This document shows positions 1 through 6,179 of a stretch of 6,870 nucleotides of DNA, in pieces. The DNA comes from Deferribacterales bacterium UBA4806 (GTDB lineage: Bacteria > Chrysiogenota > Deferribacteres > Deferribacterales > UBA228), in the NCBI GenBank assembly GCA_002402635.1, contig DHGE01000099.1, positions 950-7,819 of the forward strand, given 5' to 3'. The notes under the pieces are model-generated. The model was not told where the DNA came from and ran no database searches. It saw nothing but the letters and a program-made list of their open reading frames with translations. Position 1 is the stretch's first letter; every line of letters starts with the position of its first letter. The translations under genes were made by a program, and so were the position numbers.

Positions 1-584
1 AAGGTAACTCATCATTAGATAAAGAGAAAGCCATATCTTACGAAGCAGGAACAGATATTTTAATTAAAGAGATACATTTATCTTTAACTTATTTTATGAG
101 GCGTGAAAAAAACGTTATTGACTGGGTTGGTGAAGGAACAATTGATAACCCATATATAACAGAGAATATTGCAAAAGTTGATACAAAGGGTTTTGAAATA
201 ACTTTAAATAAAGAACATTTTCTCTTTATACAAAATCCAGCTATATATTATACTTATATTAATCAGGAAGGGAAAAATATTAGTAATAAATCTAAATATC
301 TTTCTGATTATCCAAAAAATCAGATTATATTTAATTTTTTCTTAAACTATCCATGGCTGATAAAGCAGTATATTAGCATAAAATATGAAGATAGAACAAA
401 ACTAAAAGATTATTGTCTTGTTAACTCAAGTATTAGTAAAAATTTTATAATATTTAAGAACGGGAATATTCGTTTATATTTAAAAGGAACAAACCTGTTA
501 AATACATCCTACAGCCTAATAGAAGGAGTTGATTTGCCAGGAAGGTGGCTTGAAGGTGGCGTCAAGTTCAGCTGGAAATATTAA
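1..584 (+). CDS. TonB-dependent outer-membrane receptor, C-terminal part (5' end outside window)
   Basis: Reading frame 3 is open from the window edge to a TAA at 582-584, giving 193 visible residues. The gene begins upstream; the internal ATG at 96 is not its start. The translation looks like the last strands of a TonB-dependent receptor barrel: YEAGTDILIKEIHLSLTYF followed by a VIDWVG segment, alternating polar/aromatic strands, and a C-terminal NLLNTSY...GVDLPGRWLEGGVKF block matching the usual NL-(F/L)-(D/N)-T-Y...PGR-x-(W/F)...G end of this family. The last residue is aromatic (Tyr), as expected for the terminal strand recognised by the BAM machinery. Such receptors take up siderophores, haem, cobalamin or similar ligands using TonB energy. 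The plug domain, TonB box and ligand loops lie outside the window, so the substrate cannot be named. A strong terminator follows directly. Confidence 0.85.
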   Translation, partial: GNSSLDKEKAISYEAGTDILIKEIHLSLTYFMRREKNVIDWVGEGTIDNPYITENIAKVDTKGFEITLNKEHFLFIQNPAIYYTYINQEGKNISNKSKYLSDYPKNQIIFNFFLNYPWLIKQYISIKYEDRTKLKDYCLVNSSISKNFIIFKNGNIRLYLKGTNLLNTSYSLIEGVDLPGRWLEGGVKFSWKY

Positions 585-597
585 TGGCTTATTAAAT

Positions 598-627
598 AAA
601 AGAGCAGGTCATAGCCTGCTCTTTTTT
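598..627. terminator. Bidirectional intrinsic terminator between convergent genes
   Basis: An 8-bp perfect stem AGAGCAGG (601-608) / CCTGCTCT (615-622) with a 6-nt loop is followed by a T run on the plus strand (to 627). It is preceded by an A-rich stretch that gives TTTTATTT on the minus strand. It lies 16 nt after the receptor stop and 10 nt past the stop of the convergent minus-strand gene, so it can terminate both. Confidence 0.9.
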
Positions 628-632
628 GATGT

Positions 633-1007
633 TTATTTGTCTAACTTCTGCCTGACTTTATTCATTAACTCTGGATTTTGTCCTATTGATGTACCGATTT
701 GTTTATATGTTTCTAAATTAAATCCGTATTTTTCTAAAATGTCTGTCATGTCTTTTTCTGCTTTTGTTTGAAATTCCTTCATGTATTTTTCTTTTGTTTT
801 TTCTATTTCCTGTGCTGCCTTTATAAATTTGTCTAAAGTAGCATCATCTATAACAGGCATTTGTTTTTTAGGCTGCAATTGCTGTTGCTGGTTCAGATTC
901 TGCTGTTTTTGTTGCTGCGTTTGGAGATTTTGAGAAAAAGCTAAATTCACCAATACTAACATAAAAGCTAAAGATATTACATTCATTAAGAAAATCTTCT
1001 TAATCAT
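633..1007 (-). CDS. Small exported DUF4168-type protein, copy A
   Basis: About 124 residues. The N-terminus has KK plus a hydrophobic stretch ending near AFSQ, a Sec signal peptide with likely cleavage around residues 25-27 (numbered from the upstream ATG). Residues 27-50 are a Gln-rich linker, followed by a helical domain from about residue 54 to the end. The pattern DxxxLDKFIKAAQEIEKTKEKY ... ILEKYGFNLETYKQIG ... QNPELMNKV is that of DUF4168 (PF13767), periplasmic proteins of unknown function; the family call is from memory. Two tandem ATGs occur (1008-1010 and 1005-1007). GGAGG lies only 3 nt before the first but 6 nt before the second, so the second is favoured; using 1010 adds one Met. 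It is a paralogue of the gene at 2839-3234 but lacks about 13 residues between the two helical halves. It converges with the TonB receptor gene and shares its terminator. Confidence 0.8.
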   Translation of the reverse strand: MIKKIFLMNVISLAFMLVLVNLAFSQNLQTQQQKQQNLNQQQQLQPKKQMPVIDDATLDKFIKAAQEIEKTKEKYMKEFQTKAEKDMTDILEKYGFNLETYKQIGTSIGQNPELMNKVRQKLDK

Positions 1008-1010
1008 CAT

Positions 1011-1312
1011 GTTCCTCCATTATATTATTTTTGTAATTAATGCATTATATATTTTTTTCATTATTAAAGATATATTTTTTTTGTTTATGTTCAGTGACAA
1101 TTATAATAACGAAATTTTAATAAATAATATAAATAATAAAAAAGTTCTTATTATCAGGGGGCATTTTATTATAAATTATACACAACAATTACTAAATCAA
1201 TAATTAAAACACAATTGAGTTTTATTTTATAATAAATACTTGAAATCTCAACATTATATGTTTAAAAATACATGTTGTTCATTTTAAGATTTATATAATA
1301 AAAGGGTTGGTA
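1011..1312. other. A+T-rich intergenic region between divergent genes
   Basis: About 300 bp between the divergently transcribed DUF4168 copy A and the GltS-like transporter. It carries the minus-strand RBS (GGAGG, complement of 1013-1017), a possible minus-strand -10 TATAAT (complement of 1044-1049), and the transporter promoter, dyad and RBS near 1228-1306. The 64-codon plus-strand open frame at 1009-1203 has biased Ile/Asn/Phe composition, no Shine-Dalgarno sequence and a start inside the neighbouring gene's start codons. I treat it as non-coding. Confidence 0.6.
1240..1268 (+). promoter_or_regulatory. Candidate promoter and dyad upstream of the GltS-like gene
   Basis: TTGAAA (1240-1245) lies 17 bp before TAAAAA (1263-1268), giving a leader of about 35-40 nt. 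Between the boxes is a dyad AACAT-TAT-ATGTT (1250-1262), and a further ATGTTG half-site follows at 1272-1277. An alternative -10 TATAAT lies at 1228-1233 with TTAAAA at 1204-1209. A TATAAT at 1294-1299 is too close to the RBS to be the promoter. In such A+T-rich DNA these matches are only suggestive. Confidence 0.35.
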
Positions 1313-2794
1313 ATGAATATTATTGATTGGTTAGGGCATCAATTTTTAAAAGAAGATCTTAACACTTTTTTTGCCTATTTTTGTTTATTGTCGATATTTA
1401 TTTTAATTGGAAAAATATTACGTGTAAAATTAAAAATTTTACAACATTTTTTTATACCGGCAAGCATTGTAGGCGGGTTCACCGGATTAATTTGTGGTCC
1501 CTATATATTAGGAGCAATTTTTCCTGGAACGGATGGTTCCTTTATTAGTTTTTTGAATAATATACGTGTTGGTTTTTCTACTTTTCCAGCAAGATTCATT
1601 GATGTGGTTTTTGCAACAATGTTTATAGGTATTGCGCTCCCATCGATTAATAAAATGAAAAAATTAGGTAGTAGACAGTTTGCTTTTGCTACAATTATAG
1701 GCGAGCCCATGCAGCAAGTTATTGGCGCTTTATTAGTTGTTTTTTTATTAAAGCCTTTTTTTAATGTTGATTTAACATTTGCTACATTTGCAGCTATTGG
1801 ATTTTGTGGAGGACATGGCACAGCAGGCGGAATGGCTGATACTTTTAGAAATGGTTACCCTGGAATAAATTGGTCATTTCCTGAGGGTGCTGACTTATTG
1901 ATGACTTCTGCTACAGTTGGTATTCTTGTAGCGTCAATTGTTGGAATTATATTAATTAATATTGGTGCAAAAAAAGGCTATTGTAAAAGATTAGTAAAAC
2001 CAGAAGAATTGCCAGATGAAATTAGAGTTGGAGTTATTCCAGTTGAAAAAACATATTCAATAGCAAAAGCTACCGTTTCACCCGAATCAATCGAACCTTT
2101 TGCATTTCACGTTGCATTAGTATTTATAGCAATGTTGTTTGGCTATATCATAGATGATTTTTTAAAAATTTTAGGTATTTTTTTATCTTCCTCTACTGGT
2201 ATAAACGTGCTAGCTACAGCACTTGATGCAGTTCCAACATTTCCTTTAACAATGATTGGTGGGGTAATCCTCCAAATTTTATTAAACTATATTGGTATAT
2301 CAACTATTATTGACAGAAATACAATAGAAAGAATCCAGGGAGTAGCATTAGATTTTCTTGTTGTAAGTGCTATTGCTAGTATAAGTATTCCTGTTGTTAT
2401 AAATTATTTTATACCCTTTTCTATTCTTATAATAGCAGTAGCTGCTTATACTGTATTTGCTACATGGCTTATTGCACCTCGTATACTAACTGGAGCCTGG
2501 TTTGAAAAAAGCATTGTAGAATTTGGCATGCAAACAGGTGTTACTGCAATGGGGTTATGTTTACTTCGTATTGTTGATCCTGGATTTAAAACTGAAGCAC
2601 TTGAATCTTTTGGGATAAAACAATTAGCATATGAGCCCTTATTTGGTGGTGGTTTTATTACTGCACTTTCCCCACTTATAATACTCACAGCTGGTCCTTT
2701 TTGGTTTTGTGTTATTATGCTTAGTTTCCCATTAATTTTTATAACAATTGGATTATTTTCAGGATGGTTTCACAAAAAAGATTTGGTTTTCTAA
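1313..2794 (+). CDS. GltS-superfamily (sodium:glutamate symporter-like) transporter
   Basis: A 493-residue integral inner-membrane protein with about a dozen hydrophobic segments. It shows the inverted-repeat layout of the GltS family (PF03616). The first half has PASIVGGFTG near residue 49 and the hallmark GFCGGHGTAGGMADTF at about 163-178. The second half has the matching re-entrant motif EFGMQTGVTAMGLCLLRIVDP at about 403-423. The family imports glutamate or related carboxylates with Na+. This member is nearly 100 residues longer than the roughly 400-residue E. coli GltS, has a polar insert at about 220-260, and differs around the motifs, so the substrate is not certain. The start is ATG 1313, because AAAGGG (1301-1306) lies 6 nt before it; the upstream in-frame TTG at 1307 abuts the RBS. 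Tandem stops TAATAA end the gene. Both neighbours are transcribed on the opposite strand, so it is monocistronic. Confidence 0.85.
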   Translation: MNIIDWLGHQFLKEDLNTFFAYFCLLSIFILIGKILRVKLKILQHFFIPASIVGGFTGLICGPYILGAIFPGTDGSFISFLNNIRVGFSTFPARFIDVVFATMFIGIALPSINKMKKLGSRQFAFATIIGEPMQQVIGALLVVFLLKPFFNVDLTFATFAAIGFCGGHGTAGGMADTFRNGYPGINWSFPEGADLLMTSATVGILVASIVGIILINIGAKKGYCKRLVKPEELPDEIRVGVIPVEKTYSIAKATVSPESIEPFAFHVALVFIAMLFGYIIDDFLKILGIFLSSSTGINVLATALDAVPTFPLTMIGGVILQILLNYIGISTIIDRNTIERIQGVALDFLVVSAIASISIPVVINYFIPFSILIIAVAAYTVFATWLIAPRILTGAWFEKSIVEFGMQTGVTAMGLCLLRIVDPGFKTEALESFGIKQLAYEPLFGGGFITALSPLIILTAGPFWFCVIMLSFPLIFITIGLFSGWFHKKDLVF

Positions 2795-2807
2795 TAAGAA
2801 ATAAATG

Positions 2808-2831
2808 AGGAGCAGACTTAGCTGCTCCTTT
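2808..2831. terminator. Bidirectional hairpin terminator between convergent genes
   Basis: AGGAGCAG (2808-2815) pairs with CTGCTCCT (2822-2829) around a 6-nt loop. T tracts are short on both strands (CTTTAAAT on plus; TCATTTATTT on minus), so termination may be less efficient than at the 598-627 hairpin. It lies 13 nt after the transporter stop and 9-10 nt beyond the stop of the convergent DUF4168 gene. Confidence 0.75.
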
Positions 2832-2838
2832 AAATACT

Positions 2839-3234
2839 TTATTTACTTAGTTCTTTTTGTACCTTTTTCATTAATTCGGGATTCTGTGTTACTGCATTCC
2901 CTATACTATTATATGTTTGTGGATCAAATTGATGTTTCTTTAAAACTTTATTTACTTCATCTTGTGCCTTTTGCTGAAATTCCATAGCCTTTGTTTTATC
3001 TTTCATCCCTTGTAATTTTTTTGTGTATTCCGCTTTAATCCCTTCAATTTCTTTTGCAGCTGCTATAAATTTATTCAGCATTTTTTCATCTATTTTGATC
3101 TCTGGACTTTGCATTTGAGGTTGTGCTGGTTGCATTCTTTGTTCTCCTTGTTGAGCCAGAACAAATGAAGATCCTGTAAACGTTACTGAAAAAACCATAA
3201 GTGTTGTTGCTAAAACAAAAATCTTTCTAAACAT
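2839..3234 (-). CDS. Small exported DUF4168-type protein, copy B
   Basis: About 131 residues. A Sec signal peptide (FRK, then a hydrophobic run ending VLAQQ) probably cleaves after the Ala in VLA, near residue 28. A short Gln/Met/Pro-rich linker (QRMQPAQPQMQ) follows, then a helical domain from about residue 48: IDEKMLNKFIAAAKEIEGIK, a charged KDKTKAMEFQQKAQDEV stretch, then LKKHQFDPQTYNSIG and QNPELMKKVQKELSK. This full-length pattern is typical of DUF4168 (family call from memory), periplasmic proteins of unknown function. Of two tandem ATGs (3235-3237, 3232-3234), AGGAGG is 2 nt from the first but 5 nt from the second, so the second is favoured. It is a paralogue of the gene at 633-1007, with the same signal-linker-domain layout and an almost identical NPELM C-terminus. 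It lies upstream of nothing obvious and ends at the hairpin shared with the transporter gene. Confidence 0.82.
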   Translation of the reverse strand: MFRKIFVLATTLMVFSVTFTGSSFVLAQQGEQRMQPAQPQMQSPEIKIDEKMLNKFIAAAKEIEGIKAEYTKKLQGMKDKTKAMEFQQKAQDEVNKVLKKHQFDPQTYNSIGNAVTQNPELMKKVQKELSK

Positions 3235-3237
3235 CAT

Positions 3238-3418
3238 TTCCTCCTAAGTTTTTATTTTGTTGCTCATACTAATTCTTGTGGTACTTTTAAAATAAGAATT
3301 TTAACAATTTGATTAATACTGTAAATTTTTAAATCGCATTTGTTAATATGATAATCTTAGAAAAAATAAGTTCATTATTAACTATCTATTAGAATTTAAA
3401 ATATCAAGAATTTAATTG
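3238..3418. other. Intergenic region upstream of DUF4168 copy B
   Basis: A 180-bp A+T-rich gap between two minus-strand genes. It contains the copy B RBS (AGGAGG, complement of 3240-3245) and an inverted repeat AATTCTT (3271-3277) / AAGAATT (3294-3300) of unknown meaning. I find no convincing terminator for the protease gene and no clear promoter boxes. Confidence 0.5.
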
Positions 3419-4657
3419 TTAAATGGAACAAAGCTTTTCTATTCGCTTAATAAGTGGTGGATGAGAATAATGTAATTTAACATATAGAGGATGAGGCAAT
3501 GGGTATGATAAGTTATCTTTGTGTAGTTTTACGAGTGTATTAATTATAGTTTCCTTGTCATTGATTAGCAATAAGGCAAATTTATCTGCTTCATATTCAT
3601 GTTTTCGTGACAAATACAGAAGTACTGGTTTTATTATTGTGCTAATAGGCGATAATATAATAGAAATTATAAATAACCCAGTAAAGATTGTTTTTTCAAA
3701 CCCTAAGGCATTATATATAAATTCAGTATTTATTAAAAACCCTGCTATAGAGAAGAATAATAAAATCAAAATAAATATAAGAATAAATGTTTTTTGTATA
3801 TGTCTTTTTTTGTAATGACCTATTTCATGAGAAAGTATTGCTAATATTTCTTCATCACTATGGTTTTTTAAAAGCGTATCAAATAAGACTATACGTCGAT
3901 TTCTTCCAAACCCTGCAAAAAAGGCATTAGAATGTGAAGACCTTTTAGAGGCATCCATCTGTAATATATTTTTTATTGGAAAGTTTGCTATATTTGCAAG
4001 TGAGAAAACTTTATTCTCCAACTCTTTATTTTTTAGAGGTTCAAATTTGTTGAGGATTGGTGCAATGAATATAGGATATAAATACATTAAAAATATATAA
4101 AAGATTACAACTGCGACTGAAGCATATATGTACCAATAATTTCCACTTACATTGATAAAAGCTATAACAATACTTAAAATAATTGTTAATATTATAAAGG
4201 ATAACAAAGCATTTATAATTAAATCTTTTATATATATAATAGGGGTGATTCGATTAAAATTAAATTCTTTTTCAATCTTAAATGTTTGATAAATATCAAA
4301 GGGTAATCCTAAGATTGCAAAAAATAATTGGTAACCTGCAAAGAAAATGGCAGCTCTAATATATTCGTTTTCAACGATATTTATTATTTCAATTGAAAAC
4401 CACTGAAATATTCCTGAAATTAAAAATATAAAAAAGATAATATAATATAAAATTTTTGCATATGTTTCTATATTACTTTTAGATTCAAAGTATTTAGCAC
4501 TTTTAGTGAGAATTTCTGATGTGTAGAATCTAAAGACTTCTTCTGTGGGATTGTTAGATGTTTTCTTAACATAATTTCTATTTATTTTTTCTACAACAAG
4601 TTCAAATACTATAACAATAATAAGTATTAATATTATTAAGAAACCGTAGATATTCAT
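3419..4657 (-). CDS. M48 family Ste24-type (CAAX protease-like) membrane zinc metalloprotease
   Basis: 412 residues, the usual size for bacterial Ste24 homologues. An N-terminal membrane anchor (residues 5-22) precedes several further hydrophobic segments (about 68-90, 100-120, 145-170, 176-200). The Ste24 signature SKRSSHSNAFFAGFGRNRRI (238-256) comes next, then the zinc site HEIGH (His277, Glu278, His281). A hydrophobic pair (290-308, 324-342) leads to HEYEADKFA, where Glu354 should be the third zinc ligand and Asp358 the conserved acid. The end carries PHPLYVKLHYSHPPLIKRIEKL (388-409), also diagnostic of Ste24. All catalytic residues are intact. Eukaryotic relatives cleave prenylated CAAX proteins; bacteria generally lack these, so a role in membrane-protein quality control or peptide processing is an inference. 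The start is supported by AAGGA 6 nt before ATG 4657. It is probably transcribed alone: a weak hairpin separates it from the TPR gene upstream. Confidence 0.93.
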   Translation of the reverse strand: MNIYGFLIILILIIVIVFELVVEKINRNYVKKTSNNPTEEVFRFYTSEILTKSAKYFESKSNIETYAKILYYIIFFIFLISGIFQWFSIEIINIVENEYIRAAIFFAGYQLFFAILGLPFDIYQTFKIEKEFNFNRITPIIYIKDLIINALLSFIILTIILSIVIAFINVSGNYWYIYASVAVVIFYIFLMYLYPIFIAPILNKFEPLKNKELENKVFSLANIANFPIKNILQMDASKRSSHSNAFFAGFGRNRRIVLFDTLLKNHSDEEILAILSHEIGHYKKRHIQKTFILIFILILLFFSIAGFLINTEFIYNALGFEKTIFTGLFIISIILSPISTIIKPVLLYLSRKHEYEADKFALLLINDKETIINTLVKLHKDNLSYPLPHPLYVKLHYSHPPLIKRIEKLCSI

Positions 4658-4715
4658 ATTAGTTCCTTTCTATATTTTAAATAGTGATGCTGTAAGTCAA
4701 ATAAAATAGTTTATC

Positions 4716-4751
4716 AATTAAAAAGCTCAAGTTAAAATTTAGCTTTTAATT
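4716..4751 (-). terminator. Weak A/T-rich hairpin between TPR and protease genes
   Basis: AAAAGCT (4721-4727) and AGCTTTT (4741-4747) form a 7-bp stem, extendable by AATT/AATT across one bulged A, with a 13-nt loop. Read on the minus strand, the stem runs into TTTTTAATT. It could end readthrough from the TPR gene before the protease gene, but the stem has only two G-C pairs. Confidence 0.35.
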
Positions 4752-4903
4752 ATAAAGGTATTTAACAGATCATACTGCTAAGTACGACTCTTTATCTCCT
4801 GAAAAAAATCTACCCTTTTTTAAGTATGAAGCAGAGCTTAAGATTTTATTAAAAAATAATAACACACTATAACAAAACTTTTAACACTAACTATCAAATC
4901 AGT

Positions 4904-4924
4904 AAAAAGAGTTTCTACTTTTTT
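4904..4924 (-). terminator. Possible short terminator of the TPR gene
   Basis: On the minus strand, AAAAAGT-AGAA-ACT, a bulged C, then TTTTT follows 6 nt after the TPR stop codon. The stem is short and A/T-rich with one bulge, so it is marginal. Confidence 0.3.
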
Positions 4925-4930
4925 ATGTTT

Positions 4931-5623
4931 TTAACTTTTACAGTAGTTTATACTAAGTTCGCATGCCTTTTGGAGGTCTTTTTGAGCAAGATCATTTTTC
5001 CCTTGTTTTCTATATGCAGAACCTCTGCCATAATAGGCATCAGCATTGTTTCTGTCATGTCTTATAACGTAGCTAAAGTCAGATATTGCATTTTCATAGT
5101 CACCTTTATTATAGTATAGCCAACCTCTTCTGTTATAAGCTGCAACATAATTTGATTTGAGGCCTATTGCTTTATTGAGGTCAAATAACGCCTGTTCATA
5201 ATCCCTTAAAGCATAATACGCACTTCCTCTGCCATAATAAGCCTCAACATCATTATCAAATCGTTTAAGTTCTATTGCCCTGGTAAAATCATATGTTGCA
5301 TTCTTATAATCTTTAAGATAATAATATGACCAGCCTCTTGCGATATAATAATCTACCTCATCTGAATTCAGTTCTATGGCCTTTGTAAAAAATTCAATTG
5401 CTTGTCTGTGATTGCCATTTTTGGCTGCATCCTGTCCTTGTTTAAAGTAGTCCTTATCATTTTGCTTTTGTTGTACAGCTTTAGACAAAATATTGTAATT
5501 GTTTTCGATTGGGCCAAATCCATTCAACACATTATCATCACTATTCACATTCTTATCATAGCTCATGATATGGGAAAATAATAAAAATATCCCACAAACA
5601 ATAAACAATAAAATATTTTTCAT
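4931..5623 (-). CDS. Exported TPR-repeat protein
   Basis: 230 residues from ATG 5623, chosen because AGGAGG lies 6 nt upstream and a signal peptide begins there (MKN, then a hydrophobic run to about residue 21). The in-frame ATG at 5692 would put 23 odd residues before the signal and has no RBS. After a polar linker (22-55) come about five tandem tetratricopeptide units: 58-89, 90-126, 127-159, 160-193 and 194-230. Each carries the W/G-Y-A-P-type pattern in the form A(Y)YxRGxxYYxxxDYxxAxxDFxxAIxL. Repeats 2-4 are unusually Tyr-rich (GWSYYYLKDY, GSAYYALRDY, GWLYYNKGDY). TPRs are protein-protein scaffolds, so it is probably periplasmic or membrane-attached in envelope assembly or similar; the partner is unknown. 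Cys10 sits inside the hydrophobic core and is a poor lipobox. Neighbours give no functional clue. Confidence 0.88.
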   Translation of the reverse strand: MKNILLFIVCGIFLLFSHIMSYDKNVNSDDNVLNGFGPIENNYNILSKAVQQKQNDKDYFKQGQDAAKNGNHRQAIEFFTKAIELNSDEVDYYIARGWSYYYLKDYKNATYDFTRAIELKRFDNDVEAYYGRGSAYYALRDYEQALFDLNKAIGLKSNYVAAYNRRGWLYYNKGDYENAISDFSYVIRHDRNNADAYYGRGSAYRKQGKNDLAQKDLQKACELSINYCKS

Positions 5624-5640
5624 AACTTTCCTCCTGATGT

Positions 5641-5672
5641 ATGTATTTATATAATACATCTTATCTATTATA
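5641..5672 (-). promoter_or_regulatory. -10 box and leader dyad of the TPR gene
   Basis: The complement of 5667-5672 reads TATAAT, about 45 nt before the start codon; no good -35 is visible. Just downstream in the leader is a dyad ATGTATT-TATAT-AATACAT (5641-5659) with two 7-bp perfect arms, ending about 10 nt before the AGGAGG. It could be a repressor site or an mRNA hairpin near the ribosome binding site. Confidence 0.4.
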
Positions 5673-5798
5673 TAAATCAAATTAAAATCCATTTTATTAT
5701 TGCGATATAAGACCCTTTGAACAATAAATACCCACTGAATAAATATTTTTGATATTTAATTTTAATTATTATATAAATAATATATATAAAAATATAAA

Positions 5799-5850
5799 AG
5801 TCGTGATTACCGACTAAAAATTGATATAATAAACTTTAGGAACAATGTTC
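5799..5850 (+). promoter_or_regulatory. Promoter and candidate operators of the LsrG-like/ADH operon
   Basis: A perfect -10 TATAAT lies at 5825-5830, with a weak -35 TCGTGA (5801-5806) 18 bp upstream, predicting a start near 5837 and a leader of about 43 nt. The -35 region is embedded in a dyad AGTCG-N7-CGACT (5799-5815). A perfect 11-bp palindrome GAACAATGTTC (5840-5850) sits just after the predicted start point. Their positions over the -35 and the initial transcribed region are those expected of repressor sites; no regulator gene is in the window. Confidence 0.5.
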
Positions 5851-5869
5851 ATATAATATTTTTTTAGAT

Positions 5870-5874
5870 GGAGG
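5870..5874 (+). promoter_or_regulatory. RBS that fixes the LsrG-like start
   Basis: GGAGG lies 5 nt before ATG 5880 and overlaps the upstream in-frame ATG at 5868, which itself has no Shine-Dalgarno sequence. Confidence 0.8.
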
Positions 5875-5879
5875 ATGAA

Positions 5880-6179
5880 ATGATAGTAACAATAGTTAAT
5901 GTATACGTAAAAAAAGAACATATAGAAGATTTTATTAGAGAAACTGCACTTAATCATAAAGGTTCAATTAAGGAACCTGAAAACTTGCGTTTTGATGTCT
6001 TGCAATCTCAAAGTGACCCCACTAATTTTGTTTTATATGAAGCCTACAGGTCTGAGGAAGGTGCAAAGGCACATAAAGAAACGACTCATTATTTAAAGTG
6101 GAAAGAAGCTGTTGAAAAATGGATGGATAAGCCAAGGCAATCTAATAGATACAACATTATTGCACCTAATAATTTATGA
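5880..6179 (+). CDS. LsrG/YgiN-like antibiotic biosynthesis monooxygenase (ABM) domain protein
   Basis: 99 residues (MIVTIVNVYVKKEHIEDF...), a single ABM-fold domain (PF03992) of the dimeric ferredoxin-like type. The central NHKGSIKEPENLRFDVLQS, then NFVLYEAYRSEEGAKAHKET.HY..W and a C-terminal P-R segment closely follow LsrG, the enzyme that isomerises phosphorylated AI-2, and related small quinol monooxygenases. No lsr kinase, transporter or aldolase genes are visible, so an AI-2 role is unproven. This subgroup also includes enzymes acting on quinols or reactive carbonyls. The start at 5880 is set by GGAGG 5 nt upstream; starting at 5868 would add four residues. Its TGA overlaps the ATG of the dehydrogenase (ATGA), indicating translational coupling and a shared substrate path or stress response. 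Confidence 0.82.
   Translation: MIVTIVNVYVKKEHIEDFIRETALNHKGSIKEPENLRFDVLQSQSDPTNFVLYEAYRSEEGAKAHKETTHYLKWKEAVEKWMDKPRQSNRYNIIAPNNL

Noticed and set aside
529..771. 80-codon plus-strand open frame across the receptor end and DUF4168 copy A
   Set aside because: Runs through the terminator hairpin and antisense to a well-supported gene.
1009..1203. 64-codon plus-strand open frame
   Set aside because: Extreme Ile/Asn/Phe composition from A+T-rich DNA, no RBS, and overlap with the start of the opposite-strand gene.
1294..1299. TATAAT just before the transporter start
   Set aside because: Too close to the RBS (1301-1306) to give a usable leader.
1501..1821. Minus-strand open frame inside the transporter gene
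   Set aside because: Antisense shadow; the plus-strand frame has clear family motifs.
2446..2688. Second minus-strand open frame inside the transporter gene
   Set aside because: Antisense shadow with no RBS or recognisable domain.
2805..2987. 60-codon plus-strand open frame antisense to DUF4168 copy B
   Set aside because: Shadow of the real gene; begins in the terminator hairpin.
3519..3815. 98-codon plus-strand open frame antisense to the protease
   Set aside because: Antisense to catalytic and membrane regions of an intact M48 protease.
4925..5119. 64-codon plus-strand open frame
   Set aside because: Antisense to the TPR repeats; no RBS.
5624..5692. N-terminal extension of the TPR protein from ATG 5692
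   Set aside because: No RBS, spans the likely promoter -10, and would place 23 residues before a normal signal peptide.
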